DNA of 64,000 nt from Antilocapra americana (taxonomy: Eukaryota > Chordata > Mammalia > Artiodactyla > Antilocapridae), in NCBI GenBank assembly GCA_007570785.1, contig ML661885.1, positions 15,008,338 to 15,072,337 on the forward strand, written 5' to 3'. The notes under the pieces were generated by a model that worked only from the letters and a program-made list of their open reading frames with translations, was not told where the DNA came from and did not search any database. The position numbers were made by a program, and so were the translations under genes. Positions 33,426 through 44,495 of this stretch are shown here, piece after piece (the first letter of the stretch is position 1; each line of letters begins with the position of its first letter).

Positions 33426-34439
33426 TCAGTTTCAACCAGAACCAGATTTACAGAATTGATATTTACATTCAGATGGTGAAAATGAGGACTGCCAAGAGTG
33501 GTCAGTAATGGAAAAGGCCAACAAATTAAATCTGAGTGTGTTGAGCATTATGACTTAAAAAAATATATATTCTCATTGTGAAACTTGTACCATGTGGCTC
33601 CTAGAATACATTCACATCTCTCTTCCCATGCGTGACTTGACAAGCCATCATTCCCAGATCCATTAATGACCAAGAGCATTCTACTAGAAAACAAAATTAT
33701 CATCCAATCCAAGCACTGAAGAGCTCTACGTTCAGTAGACTCTCCTGTAAGAAAACTCAACAGAGCCAAGCTTCAAAGATGGGAAACTTACCTTTAAGTA
33801 TGTTTGCACAGATTTATTTCTACTTCAATTTCAATTACCCAATTTCAGTTTCTACTGAACACTATGGCCTATCAAGTGCTGTATAGCCATACACAGGATC
33901 CTGAAGTTATCACATTTTCCAGATCAGAGTTACTTGCCTTGGAGAGTTAAAAGCTTGAAAGGAAGACTCAGAATGTTCTGACCATTACAGTTGCTCTGTT
34001 TGAGCACATTTCACACAGAGCAAGTTCTTTGGAATATACTTTTGTCCAAATAACATTCGTGAACCTCTCAGAATCCATTTGCAGGGAAATTCAGAGAAGA
34101 AGATATGATTCCTACCAGCAACCATAACCGCCTCTACTGACACCTTCTACTCTATGAATTATCATTTAAAAGAGAAACAAAATTCTCATCTCATTTATTT
34201 TTTAATGGTTTAAAGCAGGTAGGAAAGTATTATTTTTTTAAGGGTGGGGTTCCCAATTAAAGAATTGCAGGCTTTGAAACTGACCCAGGTCGGTGTCCTC
34301 TTCTTGACCCCCGCTGTATGCTTGGTGCATTTTTGTGTGCTGTCATCACCTCCTCCTTAAACCGGCATCGCACACTCTCACAAAAGATGTTCTCCTTTTG
34401 GATGAATCCTCGGTTTTTCAGCTCTGAATTCCAAGGAAT
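33426..34439. other. Repeat-free stretch of about 1 kb
   Basis: No gene or repeat recognised. A minus-strand 73-codon frame (33548-33769) is unrecognised. Confidence 0.4.
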
Positions 34440-34540
34440 TTCTACATCCCAAACTATGTCTGGCACCCTGACTAGCACAGAGTAAGAGCTTACTAAATAA
34501 TGATGAATGAATGAATGAGTTGAAGAATGAATGAGTTAGT
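34440..34540 (+). repeat. L2/MIR-type tail with (TGAA)n
   Basis: TCTGGCACCCTGACTAGCAC, AGAGTAAGAGCTTACTAAAT, then repeated TGAA units. Confidence 0.7.
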
Positions 34541-34885
34541 CCATGACTTGGAGATCTTTCGATCGTTCACCCATTTATAAGTTTCTACATTTTCCTCTAT
34601 TTTTTGGACATCTTTCTATCTACACAATAATACCTGATGAATCTATCACTGAATACCATACCATGTTGTGAAGCATATGGCTTCATATGAGATGCCAGGT
34701 AGCTCCAGATATGAATGTTTATTCAGTTTATAGAAAACTGTTCTTACCTTTCTTCTGGACAAGAAGTACTTGGTGAGCTGGTCTTAAATCTGTAGGCCAC
34801 AGAATTTCTTCTTGATAATAAATAATGGCTCTTGTTTAAACTTAAATTAGTCAAGTGAGTCTGTTATCTAAACAGAGGTATTTAG
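34541..34885. other. Unassigned stretch
   Basis: Nothing recognised. Confidence 0.35.
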
Positions 34886-35013
34886 GGACTTTCCTGGTGG
34901 TCCATTGGTTAAGACTCTGTGCTTCTAGTGCCAGGAACACGGATTCGATATCTGACTGGCAAACCGAGATCCCACATGCTGCATGTTGTGGCCAAAAAAC
35001 AAAAAATAAAAAA
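34886..35013 (+). mobile_element. CHR-type SINE
   Basis: GGACTTTCCTGGTGGTCCAT, CCGAGATCCCACATGCTGCA, then an A-rich tail. Flanks AGGTATTTA (34876-34884) and AGGTCTTTA (35014-35022) agree at 8 of 9. Confidence 0.93.
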
Positions 35014-35022
35014 AGGTCTTTA

Positions 35023-35564
35023 TAAAAAGCAGTGTTACAGGCCACATTTCTCATGAACCTAACTTACTGAGGTGGGACACTTTTTTTGTTTTTGCTTGTT
35101 GGGGTTTCAGTAAGGTGAATTCAATAAATCCACTGATACTTAAACTAAGATATCAGCCCTCGATAGACATGGTGTGCTTTTAACACACCATCCAGTGATA
35201 CTGTTCCCTTTTAGGTGCCTCTTTTTCTTTTTTGTCAGGTGAAGATGATATCACTACTGTTAATTTCTCAATTGAAGCAGAGGAGCAGTGGGCCCTAGCT
35301 CTAGGTATAGTCCAACATTACTTGGCTGTTACTTTCTTTCCATCTTTCACATCATAAGGGTGACATCAGGATTCACAGACAAGATTCTGTCCAGTTCTTT
35401 TAAATGAACATGGACATGGCAGATATCCACATCATTAATCAATGAAACAGTAATCTACAGGCCCGTGGAGGTTGGTTTTGGTTTTATTCTTGTTTTTTCA
35501 GTTTAATTATTGCACATTCAGGTTTTCTAGTTCTAAGAAAAACCCTGTTATTAAGAGACCTTTT
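35023..35564. other. Unassigned stretch
   Basis: Nothing recognised. Confidence 0.35.
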
Positions 35565-35782
35565 GGTCTTCCCTGGTGGCTCAGTTGGTAAAGAATCTGC
35601 CTGCAATACAAGAGACCCAGATTCCATCCCTGGGACAGGAAGATCCTCTGAAAGAGAGAATGGCAACCCACTCCGGTATTCTTGCCTAGAGAATTCCACC
35701 GACAGAGGAGCCTGGTGGGCTACAGTTCATGGGGTTGCAAAGAGTCAGACGTGACTGAACAACTAACACTTTCACTTCTCAC
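35565..35782 (+). mobile_element. Bov-tA SINE
   Basis: GGTCTTCCCTGGTGGCTCAG through AACTAACACTTTCACTTCTC, i.e. with the full 3' tail. It abuts a CHR in the opposite orientation. Confidence 0.96.
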
Positions 35783-35918
35783 CAGGTCTTCGTTATGGCA
35801 CTCAGGATCTTTAGTTGCAGCATGTGGGATCTGTCTAGCTCCCTGACCACGGATCAAACCCAGGCCCCCAGCACTGGGAGTATGGCGTCTTAGCCACTGG
35901 CCCACCAGGGAAGTGCCA
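35783..35918 (-). mobile_element. CHR-type SINE
   Basis: CACTCAGGATCTTTAGTTGC, CGGATCAAACCCAGGCCCCC, CACTGGCCCACCAGGGAAGT. Confidence 0.92.
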
Positions 35919-36097
35919 GAGCTATATTTTGACTTTCATGGGCCCTAGGCACGTTTGCTTTTGTGGACCACTTCCTCTGTTAAAAACATGTTTTAAATTC
36001 TATTTTATGACTACATTAGTGTTTAATTCAGGCAAGGATTATAAACTAGTTGTGACATTAATTTCTTCTTCTGATTTTAAGTGGGTTTATGTATTTT
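35919..36097. other. Short unassigned gap
   Basis: Nothing recognised. Confidence 0.3.
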
Positions 36098-36347
36098 TTA
36101 ATAAATTTATTTATTTTTGACTGGGTCTTTATTGCTGTGCACAGGCTTTCTCCAGTTTCATCGATTGGTGGCCACTCTCTTAAGGCTTCTCATTGCAGTG
36201 GCTTCTCTTGTTGCAGAGCACAAGGCTCTAGGCACATGGACTCAGGAGTTGTGGCACACGGGCTTAGTTGCTCCAAGGCATGTGAAGCTCCACAGGGCTC
36301 AAACCTGTGTCCGCTGTGTTCGTTGGCTGGACCACCAGGGAAGTCCA
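36098..36347 (-). mobile_element. CHR-type SINE, long form
   Basis: A (TTTA)n-rich antisense tail, then GGCTTCTCATTGCAGTGGCT, GAGCACAAGGCTCTAGGCAC, TTAGTTGCTCCAAGGCATGT, CCACCAGGGAAGTCC. Confidence 0.94.
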
Positions 36348-36378
36348 TGACGTTTAGTGGATTTAAAATGGAAACATT

Positions 36379-36498
36379 GGAAGTTCCCTGGTGGCCCACC
36401 AGTCAGGACTTGGAACTGTCACTGCTGTGTAACCGGGTTCAGCCCCTAGTCAAGGAGCTAAGATCCTGCAGCCACGTGGTATGGCCACAAAAAAAAGG
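36379..36498 (+). mobile_element. CHR-type SINE
   Basis: GGAAGTTCCCTGGTGGCCCA, AGCTAAGATCCTGCAGCCAC, then an A-run. Flanks GGAAACATT and GGAAAACATT suggest a TSD. Confidence 0.9.
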
Positions 36499-36520
36499 GA
36501 AAACATTTAGTGGGTCTCTC

Positions 36521-36565
36521 GCTGCAGTTGATAGGGTCACAAAGAGTCAGACACAACTGAGTGAC
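36521..36565 (+). mobile_element. BovA 3' tail fragment
   Basis: GGGTCACAAAGAGTCAGACA, CAACTGAGTGACTTAACTGA: the last ~45 bp of a BovA/BovB-type element. Confidence 0.75.
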
Positions 36566-36643
36566 TTAACTGAGAAATGCCATAGTCCTGGGCACAGTGG
36601 GCACTGTCCCTGGAGGACAAGGCAGCCGAGTCCAGGAGAACGC

Positions 36644-36836
36644 GTTGTTCAACCACCAAGTCCTGTCCAACCCTTTGCTACCCCATGAACTGAAGCACGC
36701 TAGGCTTCGTGGTCCTTCACCATCTCCCAAAGTTTGCTCAAACTCATGTCCATTGAGTCGGTGATGCCATCCAACCATCTCATCCTCTGTCATCCCCTTC
36801 TCCTCCTGCCCTCAATCTTTCCCAGCATCAGGGTCT
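36644..36836 (-). mobile_element. BovB LINE, 3' end
   Basis: TTGTTCAACCACCAAGTCCT, CATCTCCCAAAGTTTGCTCA, CTTTCCCAGCATCAGGGTCT; stops there. Confidence 0.93.
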
Positions 36837-37119
36837 TGAATATGACCTTTCTTCATACTATCTTCTCTCTAAAGAAAACAAGGTGAGACAGAATGGAAAA
36901 GTGTAACGTGATGGCTTGTGTCATTTCTTCCACCCCTAAGCTGCATGATTTTCTGAAAATTAATTTTCCTGAGTCTTGGCTACCTCATAAACTGCAGTTA
37001 TGAGGAGACATATACAACATACTTAGCCTACCACCTGTTTTAAACCACTAAGTAAATGTAGCTATTAATAGTGACAGCAAGTGTGATATATAGGAAAACA
37101 CGTCCATGGAGTCCAAAGA
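36837..37119. other. Unassigned stretch
   Basis: Nothing recognised. Confidence 0.3.
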
Positions 37120-37345
37120 GGTAGCTTCTAGTTCTGGTTTTGTTTTGTTTTTTTTTTAACACATTGGCTGTGCAACCTTGAGCCAAACACTTAACCTTTC
37201 TGAGTCTTAGTTTCATCATCCGTAATCATATCCTCCCAGCCGACCTCACCGGATTGCTGAAAGAACAAATAAGAAAATGGATGTAGAAGCATGTTTATCA
37301 AGTTTACAGCATTACATACAGTAATTATTGTTATTACCAAAGAAG
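37120..37345 (+). mobile_element. MIR SINE relic
   Basis: GGCTGTGCAACCTTGAGCCA, AACACTTAACCTTTCTGAGT, CTTAGTTTCATCATCCGTAA, then TAATTATTGTTATTA. A T-run near 37150 may be a later expansion. Confidence 0.85.
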
Positions 37346-37569
37346 CTGAAAATTATGTAGAGGGAAGTGTCCAGTGCCTGGCATGCAAAAACTGTTTGGT
37401 AGCTATTTCTTAAATGAATGCCTAACAACGCTTTCAACATTCCAAACACTGACTTCTCCACTGGTGTACTTACTGGTGAAAAGCATTGCAAAGGCAGCTC
37501 AAGACAAAAATAACAAATACTTTATATGAGGAGATTGTAACTAATAGTCCTGAACTATAACTTTCACCA
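37346..37569. other. Unassigned stretch
   Basis: Nothing recognised. Confidence 0.3.
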
Positions 37570-37862
37570 ATATGTAAGTATCTTAGATTGAAGGCTTCTG
37601 GTAGGTACACATGCCTTGTATTTTTATATCTTGCACATTTTCTATCCCAGTGTTTATATACAATAGACAGTCAGCAAATGCTTAAAAATTTAATTGAACT
37701 TAGCCAATCACTTGCTCTTATAGCTAATCTTAATCTCTATTCATGCTGAAATACTCTTAATTCCATTCTTCCCCACTAAGTTCTTCCTTTGCTCTTTGTA
37801 TAAGACTCTCAAATTAAGGGCTTTCAATAAATATTACTTGAATGAATAAATTAATGAATGTT
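37570..37862 (+). repeat. L2-type 3' end relics
   Basis: Two partial patterns: AGATTGAAGGCTTCTGGTAG with CAATAGACAGTCAGCAAATG, and CAATAAATATTACTTGAATG with GAATAAATTAATGAATG. Diverged and possibly from one element. Confidence 0.6.
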
Positions 37863-37952
37863 TCCCAGTTATTTTATTTTAAATATCTGTTGTTAACCAT
37901 ACAGCTAGCAGATGTTGAGAAAATGATACTTTTGTATCATGAGAGATACAAT

Positions 37953-38158
37953 GTTGTTGTTCAATCACTAAATCATGTCTGACTCTTTACCACCCCTTGG
38001 ACTGTAGCCCAGTCTCCTCTGTCCATGGGACTTCCCAGGCAAGCATACTAGAGTGGGTTGCCATTTTCTTCTCTAGAGGATATTTGAAACCCAGGGATCA
38101 AATCCTGTCTCCTAAATTGGCAGGCAGATTCTCTACCACTTAGCCACCAAGAAGCCCC
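37953..38158 (-). mobile_element. Bov-tA SINE
   Basis: GTTGTTCAATCACTAAATCA through CACTTAGCCACCAAGAAGCC; more diverged than most copies here. Confidence 0.95.
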
Positions 38159-39194
38159 ACCAGGGAGAGACAGTAGAATAGTTTAAATTTATATGATATC
38201 TTAATCAAATCAGACTTCAGAATTCCTCTCATGATTCTTGGATGGATGAATCATCAGACAAGTCCACTGGACCTTGGAGAAGAATCAGGACCAAATTTTG
38301 GAGTTTCTCAGTGATGGAACCAGTCCTGTATGCTCTTCTCCCAGCTTCGGAGAATGGCCCTTCAGTGTTCAAAAACAACCAGCTCGTCAGTATCACACAG
38401 CCTGTTGAATCTTTGAAGTTGTGACCACTTGCATGTTACAGGAGAGAGTCTTTGGAGAATTAGTAGGTGGTGCATTTTGTGAAAATCGCTCCTTTGACAG
38501 CATCTGAGAATAAATTGGCATCTCAGCAGTGCAGCTGTGATGATAATTGACTCAAGTTCTCAGCAGAAAGGACACTGACCATCTTTCTCCAGCAAATAGC
38601 TCTGTCATAAAGCCCCCATTCCAAACACCATCCTCCCATCAGCCTTTCAAAGGTAGGTCTCTTTCACTTGCTTTCTTTGATGTGCATCGTTTACAGTTTT
38701 ATCCTTTCCTCCCTCAGTACTAATGGGGTGTGGTTATCGAGTGTGTGGCGGGAGAGTCTCTTGATTGGTATTTGGGTGTTAATCAGCTTTCATTTGGGGA
38801 GAAAAAAAAAACTGAAAACAAGTCTTTTGATTTAATTTATAATTTGTGGAGATTTCTGTGACTCTTATTTCTGCTCTGAAAATGACTGTCACTTGTAAAT
38901 TGTCCTGAGTTGTATATAATAGTTGATCATAGCAAGACGTTCTACATGGAATAGAACAGCTTTTCAAAACAGAAACTTTTATCTTGCCATGAAAAATATA
39001 ATGTAGAGTCAAAACGTGGTCTTCAACTTGGATCTAACCTTATCTTATTAGCATAAAGCAACTCAACTGTCAAGGAGCAAAGGATGTCTTGGCATAGAAT
39101 CTTCAAAAATATGCAAAATGGTTAGCTAAGCACTGACCACAACTTTTACTTTTCTCCACGTGGGCCAGCTCTCGTCTGCATCTTTTTAAAGAGT
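38159..39194. other. Repeat-free stretch of about 1 kb
   Basis: No gene recognised. A 60-codon plus frame (38242-38424) has no known domain, and a strong splice-donor-like AAAG|GTAGGT lies at 38649-38658 (see findings). Confidence 0.4.
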
Positions 39195-39300
39195 CATGTC
39201 TCCTCCACATATAGACTGTGTCTGCACATCCCTTTGGAATTCCCAGCACCTCCCCAGGCACATGGTAGGAACTCAGTAAGAGTTCTTTGGCTGAGTGGAT
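39195..39300 (+). mobile_element. L2-type 3' end relic
   Basis: CACATATAGACTGTGTCTGC, GAATTCCCAGCACCTCCCCA, GGCACATGGTAGGAACTCAG. Confidence 0.72.
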
Positions 39301-39425
39301 CACATAGACTCAGCTGTGTGTCCTGAACTGGCTAATACCCATACTTGGCTTAACTTAATACAGGTCAAGTTCTATCCTTTTCCTAGAGCCCTCTGGTCAT
39401 TTCCACGTCCCACCATGCCACTCGA

Positions 39426-39508
39426 GGGGTCTTCCCAACCCAGGAACTGAACCCAGGTCTCCTTCATTGCAGACAGATTCTTTACCATCTGAGCCACCAG
39501 GGAAGCCT
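39426..39508 (-). mobile_element. Bov-tA SINE, head only
   Basis: GGGGTCTTCCCAACCCAGGA through GAGCCACCAGGGAAGCC: the tRNA-like head and start of the body, with the BovA part missing. Confidence 0.92.
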
Positions 39509-40118
39509 GTACCACCAAGAAAGTCTCCTGAAACTCCTGTCTTCTGATATATTGCCTGCAGTTTTGACCAATTTGGTATTCTGTGAGCTACACCCAGTGC
39601 ATGTCGCCTTTTTCTTATTTCCAGAAGAAGCATCAGTGGGCAAGTGTGGACTGGCCAGTGCGTGTTCAGCCATATCTTCAATTTACAAATGAATTAAGGT
39701 TATTTGCTCTTTTGTCTGTTAAACATTGCCTTTAATTTTTTCCCCCTTGGTTTATGTAGTTTGTATAATTCTCATTTTTAAAATAAGTCTTCAGCATGGT
39801 CCCCAAATTATTTAGGTAACGTGACTTTGCCCAGAGTGAGCAGGACCAGTTGGAGACATTCCACAGTTGTTGAAGATATTTTCAAATGAAGCACGAGGCT
39901 CCATTCTGTTCCAACCACTGATGAACAAACGTTCAGCCTGTCTGATGTGGTCCTAAGTGAAACTCGCCCACTGGGACATCCTGCTAGACTGTCGGCAAGT
40001 ACAGTTTCCACCCAGGTCTTTGTCTAAAGCTTCTCCCCTCCCACCACACCTGAATAGTAGGCAAGGCCAGCCTTGGGAGTGCACCCCAGCCCCCACCCAT
40101 CAAAAGTTTATTATCTCA
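39509..40118. other. Unassigned stretch
   Basis: Nothing recognised; TTATTATCTCA at 40108-40118 is the left TSD of the following CHR. Confidence 0.35.
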
Positions 40119-40374
40119 GGACTTCCCTGGTGCTGCAGTGTATAAGAATTCACCTACCAATGCAGGGGACATGGGTTTAATTCCTGGTCCAGGAAGATGC
40201 CTCTTGCCTCAGAGCAACTAAGCCCGTGTGCCACAACTACTGAAGCCCGAGCATCCTAGAGTCCGTGTTCCACAAGAGAAGCCACCACAATGAGAAGCCT
40301 GCACACTGCATCTAGAGTAAGCCCACATGTGGCAATAAAGGTTCAGCACAGCCAAAAATAAATAAGTACATAGT
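40119..40374 (+). mobile_element. CHR-type SINE, long form
   Basis: GGACTTCCCTGGTGCTGCAG, GTGTGCCACAACTACTGAAG, CAAGAGAAGCCACCACAATG, then an A-rich tail. Flanks TTATTATCTCA and CTATCATCTCA (40375-40385) form an imperfect TSD. Confidence 0.94.
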
Positions 40375-40450
40375 CTATCATCTCAAACATGGAAAGAGAG
40401 ATGCCTAGACCTGGAGAAGAAGAAAGTTGTTCAGAGGCAGAGCTGTGACA

Positions 40451-40757
40451 GGGCTTCCCTAGTGGCTCAGATGGTAAAGAATCCACTTGCAATGCAGAAG
40501 ACCCAGGTTTGATCCCCGAGTCAGGAAGATCCCCTGGAGAAGGGAATGGCTACCTGCTCTAGGAGATGGTGAAGGACAGAGAAGCCTAGCATGCTGCAGT
40601 CCATGGGGTTGCAAAGAGTCAGACACGACTGAGCGACTGAACAACAACAACCCACTCCAGTGTTCTTGCCTGGGGAATCCCATGGACAGAGGAGCCTGGT
40701 GGACTACAGCACATGCGGTCCAAAAGAGTCGGTCACAACTGACCGACTAAACAACAA
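40451..40757 (+). mobile_element. Composite Bov-tA / BovB-tail / BovA SINE
   Basis: Three joined blocks: a Bov-tA head to GGGAATGGCTACCTGCTCT; a BovB-like 3' end, GGAGATGGTGAAGGACAGAG through GACTGAACAACAACAA; then a second BovA body, CCCACTCCAGTGTTCTTGCC through GGTCACAACTGACCGACTAA. An ordinary Bov-tA goes straight from block 1 to block 3. Confidence 0.9.
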
Positions 40758-41404
40758 AGCCATGGCGAGGCCAGATCAGCAAATGAAATGTTTACATCAT
40801 GGATGAGGCTCTCATTTGGCTTCTGGAGACAAACAACATCTGTCGCGGTTGTTTGGGGCCCAGAGACCCTCATCACTTCTGAGTCAGATATAGGAGGGGG
40901 CAGGCCAGAAAGGGACACCATCTGTGTGCCAGGGCCTTGGGCCAAAAGGCCTAGTGCCATGGGCCTCATTCCACTCCACTCAGTCTGCAATGAGGCAAAA
41001 TTTTGGAACAGACGAACAGAATTTTCCTCTTGTGTCTCACTTACCTAACCCATCAAAACTTCCCAGCAAACACACAGCTGATCATTTGGTGCTTTCGTGA
41101 GCCCATGGAGTTTCTTTCTAGGGAGACTCTCTGATCTTAGGCTCACCTCCTGCCTAGCTGCCCTTTCAGGGAACAATGTGGATGGCACTGCAGTTTTCTG
41201 CAAAGGAACACACTTCTCCTCCTGGACCCTTGTTGCATCATCAACCACAACCTAGCTAGGGACCTCCTGCCACAAGACTCAGATGACAGATTATCTTCCC
41301 AGGCAAGGATAGGAGAGGCCCATCTTCCGAAGGAAAGAAAAAAAGGAAGCTGAGTCTTCTGCCTCCCATTCACACCCTCTTAGCTTTGACTCTCGCTCCT
41401 CAAA
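40758..41404. other. Repeat-free, GC-richer stretch
   Basis: No gene recognised. Frames of 67-86 codons on both strands have no known domain. Confidence 0.4.
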
Positions 41405-41562
41405 GCTCACCCAATGGACCAGGAATATCAGCATCACCTGGAAACCTCATAGTTCTGCAGCATCTCAGACCCACCCACCCATGCACACAGAATCAGAATC
41501 TGTACTTTTAACAAGATCCCCAAAAGATTCCCATGCACAGTCAAATCCAAGAAGCCCCATTC
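41405..41562 (-). mobile_element. MER5A-like hAT (Charlie) relic
   Basis: GGACCAGGAATATCAGCATC, ACCTGGAAACCTCATAGTTC, CAGAATCAGAATCTGTACTT, TTAACAAGATCCCCAAAAGA: colinear with MER5-type elements in antisense. Confidence 0.82.
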
Positions 41563-41717
41563 TGAGTCTTCTATTCATGATCAGATGTGTGATTATTTTA
41601 TATTAGCTTCAAATAAAAAGAAATCTCTGCTTCTTTCAAATCTCAGAAGGAAAAATAATGAAGACACTCAAACATCTGTAGACTGACAATCACAACTGCG
41701 CAGAAGTTGATTGCCAG

Positions 41718-41836
41718 GACTTCCCTGGTGGCCCAGTGGTTAAGATTCTGAGTTTCCAATGCAGGGGCATGGGTTTGATCCCTGCTGTGGAAACTAAGAT
41801 CCCATATGCCATGTGCCTCAGCCAAAAAAAAAAAAT
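41718..41836 (+). mobile_element. CHR-type SINE
   Basis: GGACTTCCCTGGTGGCCCAG, AACTAAGATCCCATATGCCA, then an A-run tail. Confidence 0.94.
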
Positions 41837-42755
41837 TGAAATTAGTTGTTAACATTAGCAGTATTATGCAGAACTCTGGTTATCTTTGCTCTGGCCCCAG
41901 CTCAGAGAAGTTCTCAGAAAAAACCCTGTGTTTGTTAAGTACAAACACCCAGAAGATGGAGTGGAGCATTTCCTCTGACCCCAGTCCACCCTCTGAGCGA
42001 GGGGAGGCACTGGTCTTTACCTCCATCTTATGCTGCATCCAGAGAAGAGCCAATGAAAACCACTTGGAACTTCCCTGTCACTCAAAGGCCATTAATTTTT
42101 TACAAGATGAAAAGTACTTTTTCCAAAAATAAAACCCAGAGTTATCATTTCAGTAGGCTGGGGAAATGTACATTCCTTTTTATAGCTGCAAATGAGAGCA
42201 GTTCCATAACAATTCTAAATTTCTTCTTCCAATGCTGCAGTATTCTCTCCTTTAAAGAAAAAAAAAAATGTAGTAAGGCACTCAGGTGTCCTTTAGCCCC
42301 TGAGCCACACCTGTGCCCAGCAGCGCTCTGATCAGTTTCCTCCACAGCAGGCAATGATTTGGCCCATGTACCTGTCACCTTTATCTCTCTGGTCCTCGAA
42401 TTCTCCGTTTTCAATAAGCTGTTATAAAAATTCACATGCCTTCAGGGGTCCTCCATGGAATGAAAGTGAGTGAGGGGATGAGGAGGGACTTACTGCCAAG
42501 GGAGAACTGGGGTCATCTCTAGGTGACCAGCCCAACTCATTCCATGGTCCTGTTTGGATTACACAAAGCTGACTCGGCCCGTCTGACCTGTGCCAGTTCT
42601 CAAGGGCCAAGTGTGTGTGCATGTGTTCCTCACGGCCCTGCACTCAGGGCTCCTCTGCCACGGGGCAGTAACGAGACCCCAGGACCCCGTGCCTTCTCTG
42701 GAGTCCAAACACGATGGTCTGTTGGCAGAGATCCCCAGGGAGCAGCTTGTTTGTG
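41837..42755. other. Repeat-free, GC-richer stretch
   Basis: No gene recognised. Open frames up to 108 codons run on both strands, none with a known domain. Confidence 0.4.
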
Positions 42756-42756
42756 T

Positions 42757-42782
42757 TTTGTTGTTGTTGTTGTTGTTGTTGT
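42757..42782. repeat. (TTG)n microsatellite
   Basis: Eight TTG units. Confidence 0.95.
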
Positions 42783-42831
42783 CGTGTCCTACACAGTATT
42801 TTAAGAAATGTTTGAATTACTTGGAACATTT

Positions 42832-42941
42832 CGTTGTTGTTCAGTCGCTCAGTCTTGTCTGACTCCTTGCAACCCCATCGACTGCAGCACACCAGGCTTC
42901 CCCGTCCTAGATTTCCTTTAGGGTTGACTGGTTTGATCTCC
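42832..42941 (-). mobile_element. BovB 3' end with internal deletion
   Basis: GTTGTTGTTCAGTCGCTCAG to CCGTCCTAG, then a jump to ATTTCCTTTAGGGTTGACTG, so about 190 bp of BovB is missing in the middle. Flanks TTGGAACATTT (42821-42831) and TTGGAATATTT (42942-42952) agree at 10 of 11. Confidence 0.88.
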
Positions 42942-42952
42942 TTGGAATATTT

Positions 42953-43292
42953 AAAAATCAGGAAATGTCACTTTTTTAGAATCCATATTTATGGCTTCCT
43001 TTGAATTGGAGAATCTGAAGACACCCTCATTTCCTGTGGCAGCAGTCAGCTAAATTTGTAACCACAGCCTTTAGACACTGTCTCTGCTCCCCACCATCCC
43101 TTCCCCCTACTCCCCAGAGTCTTCTTCTTCCCCAGACCTCTCTCCGGATTCACTCCTAGTTATGACTCACCTGGGCCTGGAAGGCATTCCCATCTCCAAC
43201 CCTTTTTGCAGCCTGATAAGAAACTGGGTTCCCTGGCAGGGCTGGTGAGAGCCTGAGAACATGGCTGAGAACATGGTCCACTTGATTTGGAG
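42953..43292. other. Unassigned stretch
   Basis: Nothing recognised. Confidence 0.35.
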
Positions 43293-43490
43293 CCAAAGTA
43301 TTGGAGTTTCAGCTTCAGCATCAGTCCTTCCAGTGAATATTCAAGACTGATTTCCTTTAGGATTGACTGGTTTGATCTCCTTGCGCTCCAAGGGACTCTC
43401 AAGAGTCTTCTCTTAACACCACAGTTCAAAAGCATCAATTTTTCACCTCTCAGCTTTCTTTATAGTCCAATTCTCACATCCATACATGAC
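43293..43490 (-). mobile_element. BovB internal fragment
   Basis: CCAAAGTATTGGAGTTTCAG, GACTGATTTCCTTTAGGATT, CTCTCACATCCATACATGA-like text. The 3'-most ~220 bp is absent, unlike a normal insertion. Confidence 0.92.
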
Positions 43491-43790
43491 CAAAGCACCA
43501 AAGTGTTTGCTTATCTCAGAATATCAGGTTTTGGAAAAAAAAAAAAAAAGGAATGCACTGAGAAGAAAATTAAACCACCACGTTGTGACACTACATAGCA
43601 ATTAAAAGGGGTGCCAGTCACTAGCAAGGATCTAATGGCAGTTTAGCAGGCAGGTTCCTGTTGCTGTCAGTCCTCCTTTAGGCTTCCCCCTGGCTCCAGC
43701 CTCCTTTGGGAATGTCCTGCTGTCCATGCTGAGTACGATCTGGATGCAGACACTTTACATCCTCACTGACCTGGCTGCAAGGATGCTCTT
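43491..43790. other. Unassigned stretch
   Basis: A 15-base A-run at about 43535. AAGGATGCTCTT at 43779-43790 is the left TSD of the next element. Confidence 0.4.
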
Positions 43791-44122
43791 GAGTTCAGTC
43801 ACTCTTACTTTGCAACCCCATGGACTGCAGCATGCCAGGATTCCCTGTTCATCACCAACTCCTGAAGCTTGCTCAAACTCATATCCATAGAGTTGGTGTT
43901 GCCATACAGCTATCTCATCCTCCGTCCTCCGCTTCTCCTCCTGTCTTCAATCTTTCTCAGCATCAGGGTCTTTTCAAATGAGTCAGCCCTTCACATCAGG
44001 TGGCCAAAGTTTTGGAGTTTCAGCTTCAGCATCAGTCCTTCCAATGAATATTCAGGACTGATTTTCTTTGGGATTGACTGGTTTGATCTCTTTGCAGTCC
44101 AAGGGACTCTCAAGAGTCTTCT

Positions 44123-44362
44123 CTAACACCACAGTTCAAAAGCATCAGTTCTTCGGCTCTCAGCTTTCTTTATAGTGCAACTCTCACATCCATACATGAC
44201 TATTCGGAAAACCATAGCTTTGACTAGATGGACCTTTGTTGGCAAAGTAATGTCTCTGCTTTTTAATACGCTGTCTAGGTTGGTTATAGCTTTTCTTCCA
44301 GGGAGCAAGCATCCTTTAATTTCAAGGCTGCAGTCACCATCTGCAGTGATTTTGGAGCCCAA
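44123..44362 (-). pseudogene. BovB ORF2 C-terminal remnant
   Basis: 79 codons including KITADGDCSLEIKGCLLPGR, DITLPTKVHLVKAMVFRIVM and YGCESCTIKKAESRRTD, the region after the RT core in BovB. No start of its own and out of frame with the upstream RT remnant. Confidence 0.88.
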
Positions 44363-44495
44363 AAAATAAAGTCTGTCACTATTTCCATTGTTTCCCCGTC
44401 TATTTGCTATGAAGTGATGGGACCAGATGCCATGATCTTAGTTTTCTGAATGGTGAGCTTTAAGCCAACTGTTTCACTCTCCTCTTTTACTTTCA

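Noticed and set aside
36089..36688. 199-codon plus-strand open frame
   Set aside because: It runs through an antisense long CHR SINE, a sense CHR SINE, a BovA tail and a BovB edge. Translation such as CRAQGSRHMDSGVVAHGLSC is SINE sequence, not protein.
41806..42804. Cluster of 70-108-codon frames as a possible gene
   Set aside because: Frames lie on both strands, share no domain and include CHR and (TTG)n sequence; moderate GC content makes such frames likely by chance.
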